Source of the DNA: Natrinema gelatinilyticum
GTDB lineage: Archaea > Halobacteriota > Halobacteria > Halobacteriales > Natrialbaceae
DNA: 64,000 nucleotides
Direction of reading: 5' to 3'
Assembly: GCF_024266705.1 (NCBI RefSeq)
Contig: NZ_CP100756.1
Location: 868,001-932,000, forward strand
Under the pieces are notes generated by a model, which was not told the origin of the DNA, did not search any database, and saw nothing but the letters and a program-made list of their open reading frames with translations. The first letter of the stretch is position 1; the number at the start of each line of letters is the position of its first letter. The translations under genes and the position numbers were made by a program. Positions 28,255 through 37,448 of this stretch are shown piece by piece.

Positions 28255-29964
28255 TCACGATTGGTACCGACCGCGTTCCTCGACGGCCCGCAAGCGCTCG
28301 AGGACCCGTCCGTCGCCGGTCTCGCGGTACCCCGAACGGACTGCCTCGCGGAGCGGATCGGGGTCGTCGGCTGTGCCGACGAGGCTCTGGTCGAAGACGT
28401 GCAAATCCATCGCGTAATCCTCGACGTGGTCGGTGTGGTAGCCGAGACCGAAGTCGATGAGGTACGTCCGTTCACCGGTACGCTCGCTTTCCACTGCCGC
28501 TCCGTCCTGCTCGCCGACACGAGCCTCACGATCAGTGCAGGCCTCGTCGCCGTCCGGGCGGCCCACGCGGACGTTTCGAGTCGTCGGATCGCCGTGGACG
28601 AATCCCGCAGCGTGGAGGCGCGCGAGGTGCCGGCCAACCTCGCGAACTCGCTCGGCGGAAAGCCCGTCCCGCAGGTCGCGGTCACCGACGTATTCGAACT
28701 CGAGGCGCGCCTCGTGGGGATCGACGTCGGACAGGACCGGCGTCGGGACCCCTTCGCGGCGGGCCAGACTGGTGAGACGGGCCTCCAGCGTCGTCCGCTC
28801 CCTGCGGAGGCGGTCGTCGAGTCGAGGGGCTCGATAGTGCTTTGGCTTGCGGCGCTTGGTCACGCGGCCCGCTTCTCGATCGATATCGACGAGTGCTTCG
28901 GCGCCGCGAACGTGCATCTCGTCGACGCCACGCCCGACTTCGAGTTCGGGCTCGTCCGTCCGCCACGTCACCGGAACCTGATCCGGGCGGAAATCGGGGT
29001 CGACTCGCGATTCCTCGAGCGCGAGTGTATCGCCTGCGTCGTACATCTTCGCGCCGAGGACGGCGATCATTCCCGCGTTATCCCGCAGAAACCGGGGATC
29101 AGGTGCGTGGAACTGTGCGCCCCGCTGGTCGCACATCGCCGACAGCATCTCCCGAAGGCGTGCGTTCTGCCCGACGCCGCCGCCGAGGACGAGTTCGTCG
29201 CTCCCGGTCAGTGACAGGGCTCGCTCGGAGACTTCGGTCAGCATCCCGAAGATGTTCTCTTGGAGCGAATCGCAGATGTCCTCGACCGGCACTCCGTCAT
29301 CGGACGCCTGCTTTGCGGCGCTCATGATCCCGGAAAACGAGAAGTCCATCCCCTTGACGACGTACGGGAGGTCGACGTATTCGCCGTCTTTCGCGGCCAC
29401 CTCGACCTTCGGGCCGCCGGGATGGGACCAGCCGACGTGACGTGTGAACTTGTCGATCGCGTTCCCGACGCCCGTGTCCATCGTCTCCCCGAGGACCCGG
29501 TAGCGCCCGTTGCGGTAGGCCAGCAGGTGTGCGTTCGCGCCACTCGCGTTGAGACAGACCGGTGCCTCGAACCCGGACGTGTGGCGACCGATCTCGAGAT
29601 GGGCGACCATGTGGTTCACGCCGACTAGTGGCACCTCGAGGACCTGGCTCAGCGCCCGGGCGGCGGTACCGACGACGCGCAGACAGGGGCCCAGACCGGG
29701 ACCGCGCGAAAACGCGACCGCGTCGACTGGGGACGCCGTCGCCGGGCCGTCGTGCGTCTCGCGAGCGTACTCGAGGGCCCGTTCGACGACCGCCGGAATG
29801 GCATCGTGCATATGTTCGGCAGCCTCACGAGGGTGAATCCCGCCGCTTTCGGGCTGGTAGGCATCGGTCTCGATGAAGACGTCGTCGCACTCGGCGTCGA
29901 AAAGGGCCGCACTGGCGGCCCAGGCAGTCCCTTCGATCCCCAGGATACGAGCGGTAGTCGTCAC
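28255..29964 (-). CDS. Kae1-Bud32 fusion, KEOPS complex t6A enzyme and kinase
   Basis: A 569-residue fusion found in many archaea. Residues about 1-335 are Kae1, the threonylcarbamoyl transferase that makes t6A37 in ANN-decoding tRNAs, with metal ligands HMVAHLEIGRH near residue 115, a glycine-rich SGANAHLL segment, and GGGVGQNARLREM near 270. Residues about 345-569 are Bud32, an ATPase/kinase with HGDPTTRNVRVG near residue 462 and the metal motif LIDFGLGY near 510. Fusion ensures one-to-one KEOPS stoichiometry. It lies downstream of rps27ae and rps24e on the same strand, an arrangement often kept in haloarchaea. Confidence 0.96.
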   Translation of the reverse strand: MTTTARILGIEGTAWAASAALFDAECDDVFIETDAYQPESGGIHPREAAEHMHDAIPAVVERALEYARETHDGPATASPVDAVAFSRGPGLGPCLRVVGTAARALSQVLEVPLVGVNHMVAHLEIGRHTSGFEAPVCLNASGANAHLLAYRNGRYRVLGETMDTGVGNAIDKFTRHVGWSHPGGPKVEVAAKDGEYVDLPYVVKGMDFSFSGIMSAAKQASDDGVPVEDICDSLQENIFGMLTEVSERALSLTGSDELVLGGGVGQNARLREMLSAMCDQRGAQFHAPDPRFLRDNAGMIAVLGAKMYDAGDTLALEESRVDPDFRPDQVPVTWRTDEPELEVGRGVDEMHVRGAEALVDIDREAGRVTKRRKPKHYRAPRLDDRLRRERTTLEARLTSLARREGVPTPVLSDVDPHEARLEFEYVGDRDLRDGLSAERVREVGRHLARLHAAGFVHGDPTTRNVRVGRPDGDEACTDREARVGEQDGAAVESERTGERTYLIDFGLGYHTDHVEDYAMDLHVFDQSLVGTADDPDPLREAVRSGYRETGDGRVLERLRAVEERGRYQS

Positions 29965-30084
29965 GGGTGGGAACGATTTCGGTTACGCTGGGAAACAGTC
30001 AGTGTCTCCTTGAATCGGCGGTTACGGGTCGATTCTCCTCGCGTCCGGGTCTACCGTGCCTCGTTTGCGGTCAGCACAACACCG

Positions 30085-30219
30085 TTATTCCCACTCGGTG
30101 TAGCTGCACTTCCCGCAGTGTTTGCGGTCGCCGTGGTCCGCCAAGAAGACATCGCCACAGCGGGGACAGAGTTCGCCTTCGGTACTGCCGTCGTCGGCGT
30201 AGAGATCGTAGCGCGCCAT
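30085..30219 (-). CDS. rps27ae: 30S ribosomal protein S27ae
   Basis: A 44-residue ribosomal protein with a zinc ribbon: Cys pair CPRCG near residue 18 and CGKCSY near 35. It starts [10 protein letters not shown] and ends TEWE. Its ATG lies directly after the stop of rps24e (one base between them on this strand), so the two are one transcript. The length is usual for archaeal S27ae, which lacks the ubiquitin fusion of eukaryotes. Confidence 0.95.
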   Translation of the reverse strand: MARYDLYADDGSTEGELCPRCGDVFLADHGDRKHCGKCSYTEWE

Positions 30220-30552
30220 CTATGCTTGCTCCGCCTCGGCCTCGGCTTCCGCCTCCGACTCGTCCGCGTCTTCGGCGCCGATCTTGTTTCGCTCGAGCAT
30301 GTGGTCCTGTTCGACCTCACGGGCGAAGTCGGCGGTGTCGTAGACCTTGGCCTGTCCGACGGTCTTTCGCATTCCGAACTTGGTGCCAAGTTTGCGGATG
30401 ACGACCTCGTCGGCATCCTTGTTCAGTTTCGCGGCGAGGCTGTCGCGAACCTGCAGACGAGAGGGCGTGGCGTCCTCGTGGACCAGTTCGAAGGTCACGT
30501 CGGTTCGATGCAACATGGGGTTCTCCTCCTCGGAGATGATGTTGACGTCCAT
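30220..30552 (-). CDS. rps24e: 30S ribosomal protein S24e
   Basis: A 110-residue protein of the small subunit. Landmarks: MDVNIISEEENPMLHRTDV, PSRLQVRDSLAAKL, VVIRKLGTKFGMRKTVGQAK and YDTADFAREVEQDH. The tail is a haloarchaeal acidic Glu/Ala run (ESEAEAEAEAEQA). The start is the usual MDV. A TATA-like CCTTTTAGG on the minus strand near 30589-30597 precedes it by about 40 bases. Confidence 0.96.
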   Translation of the reverse strand: MDVNIISEEENPMLHRTDVTFELVHEDATPSRLQVRDSLAAKLNKDADEVVIRKLGTKFGMRKTVGQAKVYDTADFAREVEQDHMLERNKIGAEDADESEAEAEAEAEQA

Positions 30553-30984
30553 GATATCACTCAGTTACCCTACTATCCCCGTGTAGCGCCTAAAAGGATT
30601 TCGAAGCGACCACCCGCTCGCAGACGGCGCTCGTCGCCCGCTCGGCCGCAAATCGAGTCGCTCGAGGATGCGTGAATGGCGATACCGTTCTCGTGATCGA
30701 ACGGGCCGATTCCGACGGAGAGCTGTGGATTCACCTCGCGGCTGCCATCACGCGAGTCGTTCCGTCCCGAGGACCGAAGAACTGTCCGTCAGCGAACTCC
30801 GTCGGCGTGTGCGTGACAACGACTCGTGAGACGCCGACCGCGACGGTGTCTCCGCCAAAAATCGACTGCGACGTCGAGATATCGGATCGTGACGGCGTCC
30901 ACGCAAAAATATTGGAGTGCAACCCCCACGTGCCGCGAACCGATACCGGTCCGATCGTCTCACAACCTCACCAATTGCGGTCGG
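30553..30984. other. intergenic, holds the rps24e promoter
   Basis: A 432-bp gap. CCTAAAAGG at 30589-30597 (minus strand CCTTTTAGG) is a plausible TATA element for rps24e. The remaining open frames on either strand have no recognisable product. Confidence 0.5.
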
Positions 30985-31869
30985 TTAGCACCCGAGGTCG
31001 AAGTTCTGCGTCGCATAGAGCCGGCCGGCTTCGTCGACGACGACGCCGAGTCCTTCGCTGTCCCACCGCTCGTCGAGTATGTTTCGACGGTGCCCGCTAC
31101 TCCCCATCCAGCTCTCGACGCACGCTTTCGCCGCGGTCACCGGGTCCGCTGTGGCGGGCCGATAGAGGATGTTTTCGGCCATCGACTTGCAGACGAGGCC
31201 CGCATCTTCGAATCGGTCACGGACGGTTTCGCCGTCGGGTGTCACGTGGCTGAAGAAGTCGTTCTCGGCCATATCTCTGCTATGTCCGCGAGCCACCTGG
31301 GCGACTTGCTCGTCGAACGCGATCCGATCCAGTCCCTCTCGAGCGCGGACCGCGTTCACCTCGTCGTGGATCGCGGCTTCGACCTGCGCACTGTACGTCG
31401 AGTCGCTCGAGTCGCTCGTGTCCGTCTCGGTGACGTCGGAGACGGTGAGAGAAATCGAATCCTTGTCGTACTCACCGTGTACGTCACGAACGGCGAGCAC
31501 GGTGGTGTACTCTCCCGGCTCCGCGTACGTGTGAGCGACGTGGTCGTCCGTCGTCGATATCGGATCGGTCGCATCGCCGAACTCCCACGCGTACACCTCG
31601 ATGTCACCCGTGGTGCCAGTCGCGTCGAAGGTGACCTCGGTGCCGGCTTCGACGGTCGTTTCGCTCGCCCCGATGTCCGCGACCGGCCCCCGTGATCGGG
31701 GTTCCGTCGCGCGGTCCGCTGGTGCAGGCGGTTCGTCACGATCGGTTCGTGGGCAGAACCGTTCAGGGCTGTCAAGCGTCTGTCCTTCTGCTGATACAGC
31801 AGCTGTAGTAACGGTGTATCCAGTGACTCCTGTTGCGGTATAGAGTATCCCGCGTCGGGTTCGTTTCAT
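30985..31869 (-). CDS. secreted PKD + CAP (SCP/PR-1) domain protein
   Basis: A 294-residue protein. N-terminal MKRTRRGILYTATGVTGYTV has the twin-Arg followed by a weakly hydrophobic stretch, so Tat export is likely. A PKD domain follows (residues about 62-140: WEFGDATDP, HTYAEPGEYTTVLAV). The C-terminal 120 residues are a CAP domain: HSRDMAENDFFSH near residue 205, AENILY near 236 and SWMGSSGHRRNIL near 258. CAP domains are extracellular and protease-like or lipid-binding; the role here is unknown. The start is ATG 31867-31869. Confidence 0.88.
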   Translation of the reverse strand: MKRTRRGILYTATGVTGYTVTTAAVSAEGQTLDSPERFCPRTDRDEPPAPADRATEPRSRGPVADIGASETTVEAGTEVTFDATGTTGDIEVYAWEFGDATDPISTTDDHVAHTYAEPGEYTTVLAVRDVHGEYDKDSISLTVSDVTETDTSDSSDSTYSAQVEAAIHDEVNAVRAREGLDRIAFDEQVAQVARGHSRDMAENDFFSHVTPDGETVRDRFEDAGLVCKSMAENILYRPATADPVTAAKACVESWMGSSGHRRNILDERWDSEGLGVVVDEAGRLYATQNFDLGC

Positions 31870-32172
31870 TCGTCGTTGGTGGTGGTTGTCGCAGTTGTCA
31901 TACGGTTCGCGGAGCAACGATCTGTTACTCCGTAGCCGACATCGACGGACGGATTTAACCTTATTTCTCAGCTAACGATGGTGCAACCGTTCGGACGTGC
32001 ACAATTATCGCGGGACGGAATCGATCGGTCCACGCCGTCCGATACTGTCGCTATGTCAGCACCGATCCGTCTCGCCGGTTTGCTCCTCACCGAGCAAGTC
32101 AGAACCCGACGAAATCCTCTGGAAAGAGTGGAGAGACGGGTATCGATGTCCGAAAGCGACGACCGATCGCCC
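31870..32172. other. intergenic, no gene recognised
   Basis: A 303-bp gap between the PKD/CAP gene and the BNR-repeat gene. It should contain the promoter of the PKD/CAP gene (AT-rich ttaaccttatttctcag near 31957). Nothing else was identified. Confidence 0.45.
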
Positions 32173-33237
32173 TCAGACGGTCGTCAGCCCGCGCGGCGTC
32201 TGGGCCTCGAGTTCGCTTTCCCAGTCGATAGCCAGGCGACTCCACGAGTCGCCGAAATCAGGAGTACGGAACACCCCGCGGTTGTTGACGGCGTAGACGA
32301 TTTCCGGCTCACCGGTGGTCGCGAACACAGTCCGGACGACCCCGTCGCCGGTCGGGAGACCACGATCCTCGAGCCGTTGCCACGAGTCGCCGCGTTTCCG
32401 ATACACGTACGAATCAGCCCTGCTCGCGGTATGAGCCGTCCGTGGACCATGCGCGCTCGAGAGCAAGACGCGGTCCGGATCTCCGGGGTCGGGAGCGACC
32501 GACCAGCAGTATCGGTGCTCGAGGCCGTCCTGCGGCCGTCGCCACGACCGACCACCGTCGTCGCTCTCGGCGTAGCCGTCGCCGGCCGCAGCGTAGACTC
32601 GACCGTCTTTCTTCGGATGGGTCGCGAGGGAGTGATTATCCCGACGGGAATTTGGGGGTCGCTCGTGCCAGGTTTCGCCGCCGTCGGGCGTGTAGACGAA
32701 CGCACCGGCTTCGATTCCGACGTAGAGTCGCTCGGGATCGAACGGATCGACCGAGAGCCAGCGAACGTGGTGCGTGTACGGCCGCGGCGGGAAGAACCAC
32801 TCGCCGGCCGACGGGAGGTCGGTCAAGCCCTCGAGCTGAGACCAGGAGTCGCCGCCGTCGCTCGACCTGTAGATCCGACTCGGTTCGGTCCCGGCGTAGA
32901 CGACTCGCGGGTCGTGCGGACTGATCGTCACCGCCATGACGGCATCGTCCTCGCGCCCGGTCTCGTTCGCGCCCGCCCCGGCCGTCGGATCGGGCGGCAG
33001 GTCCACTGCGCCGAACTCCGGTCCGAGACGCTCGAACGTCTCGCCGCCGTCGCTACTTCGAACGAGCCCCCGCTCGAAGGTTCCGACGAAGACGCGGTTC
33101 GGTGCGTCGGGACTGGCGGCGACACACTCAAGGTTGTCTTCCTCGAGTCTGGTTTCTGTCGTCCACTCGTCGGGGTCGGATCCCTCGCCGGTACAGACGA
33201 GAAGTCGGTCACGGAGCGCAACGATCGCGGCTGTCAT
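32173..33237 (-). CDS. BNR/sortilin-like beta-propeller protein
   Basis: A 354-residue protein built of BNR/Asp-box repeats: RSSDGGETF near residue 60, RSSDGGDSW near 122, TPDGGETW near 180, ESDDGGRSW near 225, and RTPDFGDSW near 332. Each lies on a propeller blade, and VSV/VAP blades such as DPHDPRVVYAGTE repeat between them. This suggests a six- or seven-bladed propeller of the VPS10/photosynthesis Ycf48-like type. There is no signal peptide, so it is probably cytoplasmic. The start is ATG 33235-33237 (MTAAIVALRD). No catalytic residues or partner are recognised. Confidence 0.82.
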   Translation of the reverse strand: MTAAIVALRDRLLVCTGEGSDPDEWTTETRLEEDNLECVAASPDAPNRVFVGTFERGLVRSSDGGETFERLGPEFGAVDLPPDPTAGAGANETGREDDAVMAVTISPHDPRVVYAGTEPSRIYRSSDGGDSWSQLEGLTDLPSAGEWFFPPRPYTHHVRWLSVDPFDPERLYVGIEAGAFVYTPDGGETWHERPPNSRRDNHSLATHPKKDGRVYAAAGDGYAESDDGGRSWRRPQDGLEHRYCWSVAPDPGDPDRVLLSSAHGPRTAHTASRADSYVYRKRGDSWQRLEDRGLPTGDGVVRTVFATTGEPEIVYAVNNRGVFRTPDFGDSWSRLAIDWESELEAQTPRGLTTV

Positions 33238-33635
33238 GTCGTATGCAACGCGGCCGATTCGGATACGTGTCGTGGTGTGCCAGCACATCGACTCGACGAG
33301 CGGGTCATCTGGCCGAGATGGAACCGTACTCGCGACGCGTCATCTGCCGTATTCGAACGGTCGCACCGGTTGTTCGACCGTGATCTGGATGTCACTGTCG
33401 GACCGCCCGCGGGGCGGTGCAAAACCGATGCTGTCATCGCGTCCGTGGAGCGTTCGAGACGGTGACCGACCACCGACGACCGGTCTCTGTCGGAGCCGGG
33501 GTGAGACGAATTGCTTATTCCACAATCGCGATATCGGAAAATGTCCGTTTCGTGCCCTATGTTCCGATATCAACATTTATTCTGATTTAAGGTACGAAAA
33601 AGACAAGAAGAGGGCAGTCATTTGCGAAATCGAGA
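33238..33635. other. intergenic with a GC-rich hairpin, no gene recognised
   Basis: A 398-bp gap. It holds a GC hairpin (ACCGCCC at 33402-33408 with GGGCGGT at 33412-33418). The AT-rich run at 33565-33605 (atcaacatttattctgattt) is a likely promoter for the Lrp gene. Confidence 0.5.
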
Positions 33636-34115
33636 ATGGATCTAGACGAGACGAACAAAGCCGTCCTGTATCTACTCCAACGGGATGCACGGCGAATTAC
33701 TACCAGGGAGATGGCCGACCGAATCGGGGTGTCGGCCAGCACGGTGCGAAACCGAATCGAACAACTCGAATCGGAGGGAATCATCTCCGGATATCACCCG
33801 GTCGTCGACTACGACAAAGCTGGACTGCAACTACACGTCCTCTTTATCTGTACGGCACCGAATCCGCAACGCGAGCAGTTGGCAGTGGCAGCACGCAACG
33901 TCAGCGGCGTCGTTACGATCCAGGAGGTCCTCAACGGAAAAGAGAACGTTCAGGTCGAAGCCGTCGGAACAGAAACCGACGATATCGCCCGAATTAGCGA
34001 CGAACTCTGTGATCTCGGGCTCGAAATTGTCAACTCGAAAATACTCAAGAGCTCATACAAGCAGCCGTTCGATCACTTCGGGAAACACGTTATCGATGAC
34101 GAAGCCAATGAGTAA
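33636..34115 (+). CDS. Lrp/AsnC family transcriptional regulator
   Basis: A 159-residue regulator. The N-terminal AsnC-type HTH starts MDLDETNKAVLYLLQRDARR and contains ITTREMADRIGVSASTVRNR; the RAM-like effector region follows (about residues 65-150, with VVTIQEVLNGKENVQVEAVG). It starts at ATG 33636 behind an AT-rich promoter. The stop overlaps the start of the HalOD1 gene, so the two are cotranslated. Lrp-family proteins of haloarchaea control amino-acid and transport genes; the target here is not known. Confidence 0.9.
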   Translation: MDLDETNKAVLYLLQRDARRITTREMADRIGVSASTVRNRIEQLESEGIISGYHPVVDYDKAGLQLHVLFICTAPNPQREQLAVAARNVSGVVTIQEVLNGKENVQVEAVGTETDDIARISDELCDLGLEIVNSKILKSSYKQPFDHFGKHVIDDEANE

Positions 34116-34419
34116 AAGAGTTGGACCGATCGAATTCGACGTCGAGACGAACACCTACCGCATTCGATACGATCCGCAGACGATTTCGCCGAGCGTGGCC
34201 GTCATCTCCGCGCTCGAGGAGATCACCGCGAGCGACGCGACCGACCTTCCCCCGCTCTATGGGGCAATCGACCCACAGGGACTCGATCGGCTCGTACGGA
34301 CCACGCGGTACGACGCGGGCGCTCGAGACATACGAATCAGCTTTCAGTATCAGCAATGGTCGATATCCGTCTTTAGTGCCGGCCGCATCGAAATCCAGGC
34401 GACCGACCGACCCGAGTGA
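34096..34419 (+). CDS. HalOD1 output-domain protein
   Basis: A 107-residue protein made of a single HalOD1 domain: PSVAVISALEEITASDATDL near residue 38, then PPLYGAIDPQGLDRLV near 58 and a beta-rich end. HalOD1 is a haloarchaeal output domain usually fused to sensor or receiver domains; here it is alone. It overlaps the Lrp stop codon; ATG 34096 is the earlier start and ATG 34108 is an alternative. The close coupling suggests it works with the Lrp regulator, but the function of HalOD1 is not established. Confidence 0.8.
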   Translation: MTKPMSKRVGPIEFDVETNTYRIRYDPQTISPSVAVISALEEITASDATDLPPLYGAIDPQGLDRLVRTTRYDAGARDIRISFQYQQWSISVFSAGRIEIQATDRPE

Positions 34420-34837
34420 AGAGACCTTTCGTAGTCGTCGGTCCGCCCGTGTGAGCAATCGCGCTGCCAATGAATGGCACAGCCACCGAACGCCACCCTC
34501 GAATTGCGTATCCTGCCAGTTCGAAAATACGTTCGACGGATCGATCGCTACACTTTAAATAGCATTCCGAGGGTAAACAGCGGCCCAAGGTCAGGAACCC
34601 GTCGGCCAGTCACTGGGATCGGAATAGCGACCATTGAGTGACCACCCCCTTTCCGAACCGGAAAATTTAATTTTGGATTGTATAAATTTATACTGTTATG
34701 TGTAGGTATAATTATTAGCATCGGTGAGCGAACTCGAGGAACCGAGTGCGAGTCGACGCACATCCGACGAACCGTCCAATCCGGAACAACGAGAGCATGG
34801 ACTGATCCTCGTCGTTCGCGACCGGTGTGGCAATACC
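34420..34837. other. intergenic with a perfect 14-bp palindrome
   Basis: A 418-bp gap before the pilin gene. GTATAAATTTATAC (34680-34693) is a perfect 14-bp palindrome that includes a TATA-like core, about 145 bp before the pilin ATG. A second AT block (ggtataattattagc) is at 34705-34719. The pilin leader would then be about 100-120 bases. Confidence 0.55.
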
Positions 34838-35203
34838 ATGAATGGAAAATCGATCCAGTGGAAACTGGGAGGATCAGCCGACGAACGTGCCGTCTCACCC
34901 GTTATTGGTGTTATCCTGATGGTTGCAATTACAGTGATTCTCGCAGCCGTGATTGCAGCATTCGTACTGGACATGGGGAGCAATCAGAGCGCTCCGGCTC
35001 AGGCCGGCGTTACGGTCAATCAAACTGCCACCCCACACGAAGTGACGATTACACAACTCGGCGAGAATACAGACACGGTCAGATGTTCGAATGGAGGTGG
35101 TTCGGCTGGAGCTGTTGGCGAAACGTTCACCTGCGCAGACGGCGATAATATTGTCGCGGTTACTGGCGAAGGCACGGAAACCGTTATTCAGACGGCCATT
35201 TGA
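34838..35203 (+). CDS. type IV pilin (archaeal, class III signal peptide)
   Basis: A 121-residue pilin precursor. The N-terminus [17 protein letters not shown] is a class III signal, with cleavage expected near ER|AVSPVIG; the hydrophobic helix [20 protein letters not shown] follows. The rest is a short, Gly/Thr-rich surface domain with two Cys (TVRCSNGG and TFTCADG) that may form a disulfide. The ATG 34838 is preferred over an upstream GTG at 34724 because the signal would otherwise start 38 residues too late. Archaeal pilins give adhesion or DNA uptake; no pil ATPase or prepilin peptidase is close. Confidence 0.9.
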   Translation: MNGKSIQWKLGGSADERAVSPVIGVILMVAITVILAAVIAAFVLDMGSNQSAPAQAGVTVNQTATPHEVTITQLGENTDTVRCSNGGGSAGAVGETFTCADGDNIVAVTGEGTETVIQTAI

Positions 35204-35538
35204 CTGACCGGAACGATACGACGGTCCGATCGACCGAATTTTTGGGATTGTATTTTCGTGATCACCAATATCGACTACTCCCGACGAATCGCCGTGGCTG
35301 TGACGTTCGGAGACACGAGTCGCATGCTCGAGCAGCAACCGCGCCGACGAGCCACGGCTACCGTGGACTGATCCTGGCAGTCGGATCGATTGTGCGGTTC
35401 GATCACTAGAGCAGACCGTTCTTCGATCAGTATTGTGAGCGGCAGTATCGTCACGGGTTTATTACGGGTACCATCGTACGCCAGTGTACGTCGGTCGGCA
35501 CCGTTCTGTCGGGCCGAATGTAAACGGAGTGATCACCC
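35204..35538. other. intergenic, no gene recognised
   Basis: A 335-bp gap between the pilin and the holin-like gene. The AT-rich segment near 35235-35280 (gaatttttgggattgtatttt) is the main feature. No transposon end or tRNA was seen. Confidence 0.45.
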
Positions 35539-35856
35539 ATGAGTCAAGAAACAGAACAACAGATGGCGGAACCGATTTCCGAACCGACAGTGGGCCACGA
35601 ATCAACGCCACTCGAACCAGAGGCGCTCGGTCTGGCGTGTGGACTCTTCTGGGCCAGCGGGGTGGCACTCCTCGGTGTCACGGCCCGATTCGGATGGGGC
35701 AAACGGTGGGAGCGGCTTCTCGCAGACATGTATCGCGGTTTCAGCGAATCGCTACCTGGACTCACTATCGGGGCCGCCTGGGCGTTCGTCGACGCGTTTA
35801 CCAGCGGATACATCGTCGCCTCGTTGTACAATCGCTTCCTCGAGAATCGGCGTTGA
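35539..35856 (+). CDS. holin-like small membrane protein
   Basis: A 105-residue protein with two hydrophobic helices: EALGLACGLFWASGVALLGV near residue 30 and LTIGAAWAFVDAFTSGYIVA near 78. The pattern of a helix, a short RFGWGKRWERLLADMYRGF segment and a second helix ending LYNRFLENRR is the one annotated in haloarchaea as bacteriophage holin-like. No phage genes surround it, so the annotation may not reflect function. The alternative is a general small membrane protein. Confidence 0.7.
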   Translation: MSQETEQQMAEPISEPTVGHESTPLEPEALGLACGLFWASGVALLGVTARFGWGKRWERLLADMYRGFSESLPGLTIGAAWAFVDAFTSGYIVASLYNRFLENRR

Positions 35857-36045
35857 GAACCCCCGTCGCATTCCGTTCTCGGCGAGTTCCCCCGGAAGGA
35901 ATTCGTGATCCGAGACGATCGGGTGCAGTATCGCGACGGCGGCGACGATGCGACCGAACACGTCTCTGGCTGTGAATCGACCGGGACCGAACACGACTCT
36001 CTCATTTGGGCAGGTAGAAGTAACCCCGCAGAGTACGCGGCCCAC

Positions 36046-36816
36046 ATGACCGACCCGGACGAGGAGTCGACTAACGAATGGGATACAGAGAGTTACGACG
36101 AGGGCCACTCCTTCGTCTTCGAGTACGGTGAGGGCGTCGTTGATCTCCTGGAGCCCGAACGGGGAGAACGGATACTCGACCTGGGTTGTGGGACCGGCCA
36201 TCTTACAGCACGGATATCCGATTCGGGAGCGAATACGGTCGGTCTCGACGCTTCGAAAGCGATGATTTCGAACGCTCGCGATAGCTATCCCGAGTGCGAA
36301 TTCGTTCGCGAGGACGCCCGCGACTTCTCGTTCGACGAGCCGTTCGACGCAGTGTTCTCCAACGCAGTACTCCACTGGATACCGGACCAGGACGCCGTTC
36401 TAGAATCGGTCGCCGACGCGCTCGGTCCCGGTGGCCGGTTCGTCGCCGAACTCGGCGGGGCGGGAAACGTCGCTGCAATCGTCGACGCAGTTCGTATCGA
36501 AGCGGCCGAACGCGGCTACGGGGTCGAGGGCCCGTGGTACTTCCCGAGCGTCGGCGACTACGCCTCGAAACTGGAATTACACGGGCTCGAAACGCGGTAC
36601 GCGACGCTCTTCGACCGGCCGACCAAACTCGAGAACGGGACGGACGGACTCGCTGACTGGCTCGAGATGTTCGGTGATAGTCTCCTCTCTCCCATTCCCG
36701 CTGACGAACGGCAATCGGTGATTTCGGGGGTTGAGGACCGCCTCCGCGAGGACTATCTGGAGGATGGTACGTGGACCGCGGATTACCGACGACTTCGCGT
36801 CGTGGCCGCGACGTAG
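36046..36816 (+). CDS. class I SAM-dependent methyltransferase
   Basis: A 256-residue methyltransferase of the trans-aconitate/Methyltransf_11 type. Motifs: ILDLGCGTGHLTARI near residue 43 (SAM-binding), VGLDASKAMI near 66, FVREDARDF near 90, FDAVFSNAVLHWIPD near 100 and GGRFVAELGG near 135. The start is ATG 36046 (MTDPDEESTN); upstream in-frame codons lack a recognisable extension. The substrate is not known. Confidence 0.88.
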   Translation: MTDPDEESTNEWDTESYDEGHSFVFEYGEGVVDLLEPERGERILDLGCGTGHLTARISDSGANTVGLDASKAMISNARDSYPECEFVREDARDFSFDEPFDAVFSNAVLHWIPDQDAVLESVADALGPGGRFVAELGGAGNVAAIVDAVRIEAAERGYGVEGPWYFPSVGDYASKLELHGLETRYATLFDRPTKLENGTDGLADWLEMFGDSLLSPIPADERQSVISGVEDRLREDYLEDGTWTADYRRLRVVAAT

Positions 36817-36971
36817 CGCGGCGCAACGAGGTCAACGGGCAAGATCGGTCCTGTTCCGATCGGACCTATCTTCCGTAATGGTCTGGCGTGCGAGAGACAA
36901 CGCGCGAATCGGTCCTATGAACTGTCCACAATTGAATCAAAGCGCCAAGTGCAAGGGAAGTATGAAGCGGT

Positions 36972-37382
36972 CTATTCAGGCCCAACGATTTCCACCTTAA
37001 TTCCTTCCGGGTCTTCACAATAGAGTGCGTAATAGCCACCAGCATAGGGATGTTTCTCGTCGTAAAGAACGGTAGAATCGTCTCGTTCACGGATACTGTC
37101 GGTCAGTTCATCCACCTGTTTGTGGGAACGTGCATGGAATGCGAGATGATTCAATCCTGCCGACTGCCGGTCGAAGGAACCAGAGTTAGTTGCTCGTTTG
37201 AGAACGAGATACGTTGAGCCTTTGATCCAGTATCGACCACCGTCCCATTCGTTCTTCGGCTCGTAACCGAGTTCACCTAGTAACCACTTCCAAAAATCAA
37301 CCGACGCATCAAGGTCAGATGTGCAAAGTTCGATATGGTGGAGGTGACCGGAATGATCGGGATTACCGTGAGTATAACCCAT
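36972..37382 (-). CDS. VOC superfamily (glyoxalase/bleomycin-resistance) protein
   Basis: A 136-residue single VOC module: HLHHIELCTSDLDASVDFWK near residue 13, WIKGSTYLVLKRA, GLNHLAFHARSHKQVDEL near 76, and GYYALYCEDPEGIKVEIVG at the C-terminus. His and Glu positions fit metal-binding VOC enzymes. The DNA is visibly richer in A/T than the core genes around it, and an IS630 relic lies 67 bp beyond its start, so transfer is possible. The substrate is unknown. Confidence 0.8.
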   Translation of the reverse strand: MGYTHGNPDHSGHLHHIELCTSDLDASVDFWKWLLGELGYEPKNEWDGGRYWIKGSTYLVLKRATNSGSFDRQSAGLNHLAFHARSHKQVDELTDSIRERDDSTVLYDEKHPYAGGYYALYCEDPEGIKVEIVGPE

Positions 37383-37448
37383 ATTTGACAATAGAAAATC
37401 AGTTGCCAAAAGCGTACCTCTCAGACGGGAATCCAGACGCGCTTTTGC

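Noticed and set aside
30672..31253. A 193-codon plus-strand open frame between rps24e and the PKD/CAP gene
   Set aside because: The product is not recognisable and it overlaps the PKD/CAP gene on the other strand, whose CAP motifs are clear.
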